The notes beneath the pieces were generated by a model that saw only the letters and a list, made by a program, of their open reading frames with translations, was not told the origin of the DNA and ran no database searches. The position numbers and the translations under genes are program-made. A stretch of DNA of 50,721 bases from a virus: IMG/VR virus record IMGVR_UViG_3300000227_000005, positions 1-50,721 of that record. The stretch is one strand, 5' to 3'. Shown here one piece after another: positions 50,220-50,721 of the stretch; position 1 is the first letter of the stretch, and each line of letters begins with the position of its first letter.

Positions 50220-50721
50220 ATGAAACCAATTAATGAAATAAGTTTAATAGAAATGCGGGGAGTAATCAGGGATTTGAATGTTGCTTTAACCAAGCAAGGT
50301 CAGCACAGAATCAAAATTACCGGTGAAATAAGTGATGTGTTGCAGGGGTTTACTGAGGCTGTTGAAAACTTTTCGGATCAAGAAAACCTGCCTGAGTCTG
50401 TTATTGATTTTTACAATGATTTATACGAAGACGAACAAGAATTGGATACAGAAAACGAACAAGAATTGGATACAGAAAACGAACAAGAATTGGATACAGA
50501 AAACGAACAAGAATTGGATACAGAAAACGAACAAGCTGTTGAAAACTTTTCGGATCAAGAAAACCTGCCTGAGTCTGTTATTGATTTTTACAATGATTTA
50601 TACGAAGACGAACAAGAATTGGATACAGAAAACGAACAAGAATTGGATACAGAAAACGAACAAGAATTGGATACAGAAAACGAACAAGAATTGGATACAG
50701 AAAACGAACAAGAATTGGATA
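50220..50721 (+). CDS. Acidic tandem-repeat protein, 3' end outside window
   Basis: ATG at 50220 follows AAAGGGA. The first 55 residues (KPINEISLIEMRGVIRDLNV, then TKQGQHRIKITGEISDVLQG) look like a normal small domain. Then comes a larger unit, AVENFSDQENLPESVIDFYN and DLYEDEQ, followed by four copies of the octapeptide ELDTENEQ. The whole unit then occurs again, with at least five octapeptides before the window ends. Each octapeptide is encoded by the same 24 bases, which contain TTGGATA (starts at 50442, 50466, 50490, 50514, then 50619, 50643, 50667, 50691 and 50715). The protein is strongly acidic and probably disordered. Confidence 0.7.
   Translation, partial: MKPINEISLIEMRGVIRDLNVALTKQGQHRIKITGEISDVLQGFTEAVENFSDQENLPESVIDFYNDLYEDEQELDTENEQELDTENEQELDTENEQELDTENEQAVENFSDQENLPESVIDFYNDLYEDEQELDTENEQELDTENEQELDTENEQELDTENEQELD

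Overview
The window is part of the genome of a tailed double-stranded DNA phage with a long, non-contractile tail (siphovirus type). It holds a complete head-to-tail module: terminase, portal, protease/scaffold, capsid, neck, tail tube, gpG/gpGT chaperones and a 2,418-residue tape measure. No contractile sheath gene is seen. A separate replication module follows. Most of the DNA is very AT-rich. Ribosome-binding sites are canonical GGAGG types, so the host is an ordinary bacterium. A heptosyltransferase-like domain hints at a Gram-negative host, but the sequence does not identify it. No integrase, transposase, tRNA gene or CRISPR array was found.

Layout. (1) 1-32.6 kb, minus strand, read right to left: portal, protease/scaffold, decoration and major capsid proteins, neck and tail-completion genes with glycosyltransferase genes among them, tail tube, tail chaperones with a -1 frameshift, tape measure, baseplate/hub proteins, many small fibre and tip proteins, a kelch-repeat protein, a third glycosyltransferase, and a probable lysis-region end. 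(2) 32.6-33.7 kb: a promoter-like tandem repeat, a GC-elevated block that looks like a large structured RNA, and a 12-bp tandem repeat. (3) 33.7-37.4 kb: large terminase with an intein in its ATP-binding loop, a small-terminase-like gene and a short leader gene. (4) 37.7-41.5 kb: almost 4 kb of non-coding, repeat-laden DNA between a leftward and a rightward promoter. (5) 41.6-50.7 kb, plus strand: small accessory genes, 22-bp iterons, SF2 helicase, DnaG-type primase, HTH protein, DnaB-type helicase, and an acidic repeat protein cut by the window end.

The most unusual signal is a short sequence, TTGGATA or TTGGACA (complement TATCCAA or TGTCCAA). It recurs on both strands at several copies per kilobase in coding and non-coding DNA, roughly 15-25 times more often than base composition predicts in the stretches I counted. 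It also forms dedicated arrays: seven 40-bp triple-box palindromes, an 18-bp perfect inverted repeat, a 22-bp iteron array, and a 24-bp array inside the last open reading frame. This looks like a dispersed binding site for an unknown factor acting in replication, segregation, packaging or genome compaction.

A second notable theme is two GC-rich blocks (about 12.06-12.42 kb and 32.94-33.47 kb) in the leftward structural region. They have strong internal pairing and no convincing long gene, and may be large non-coding RNAs.
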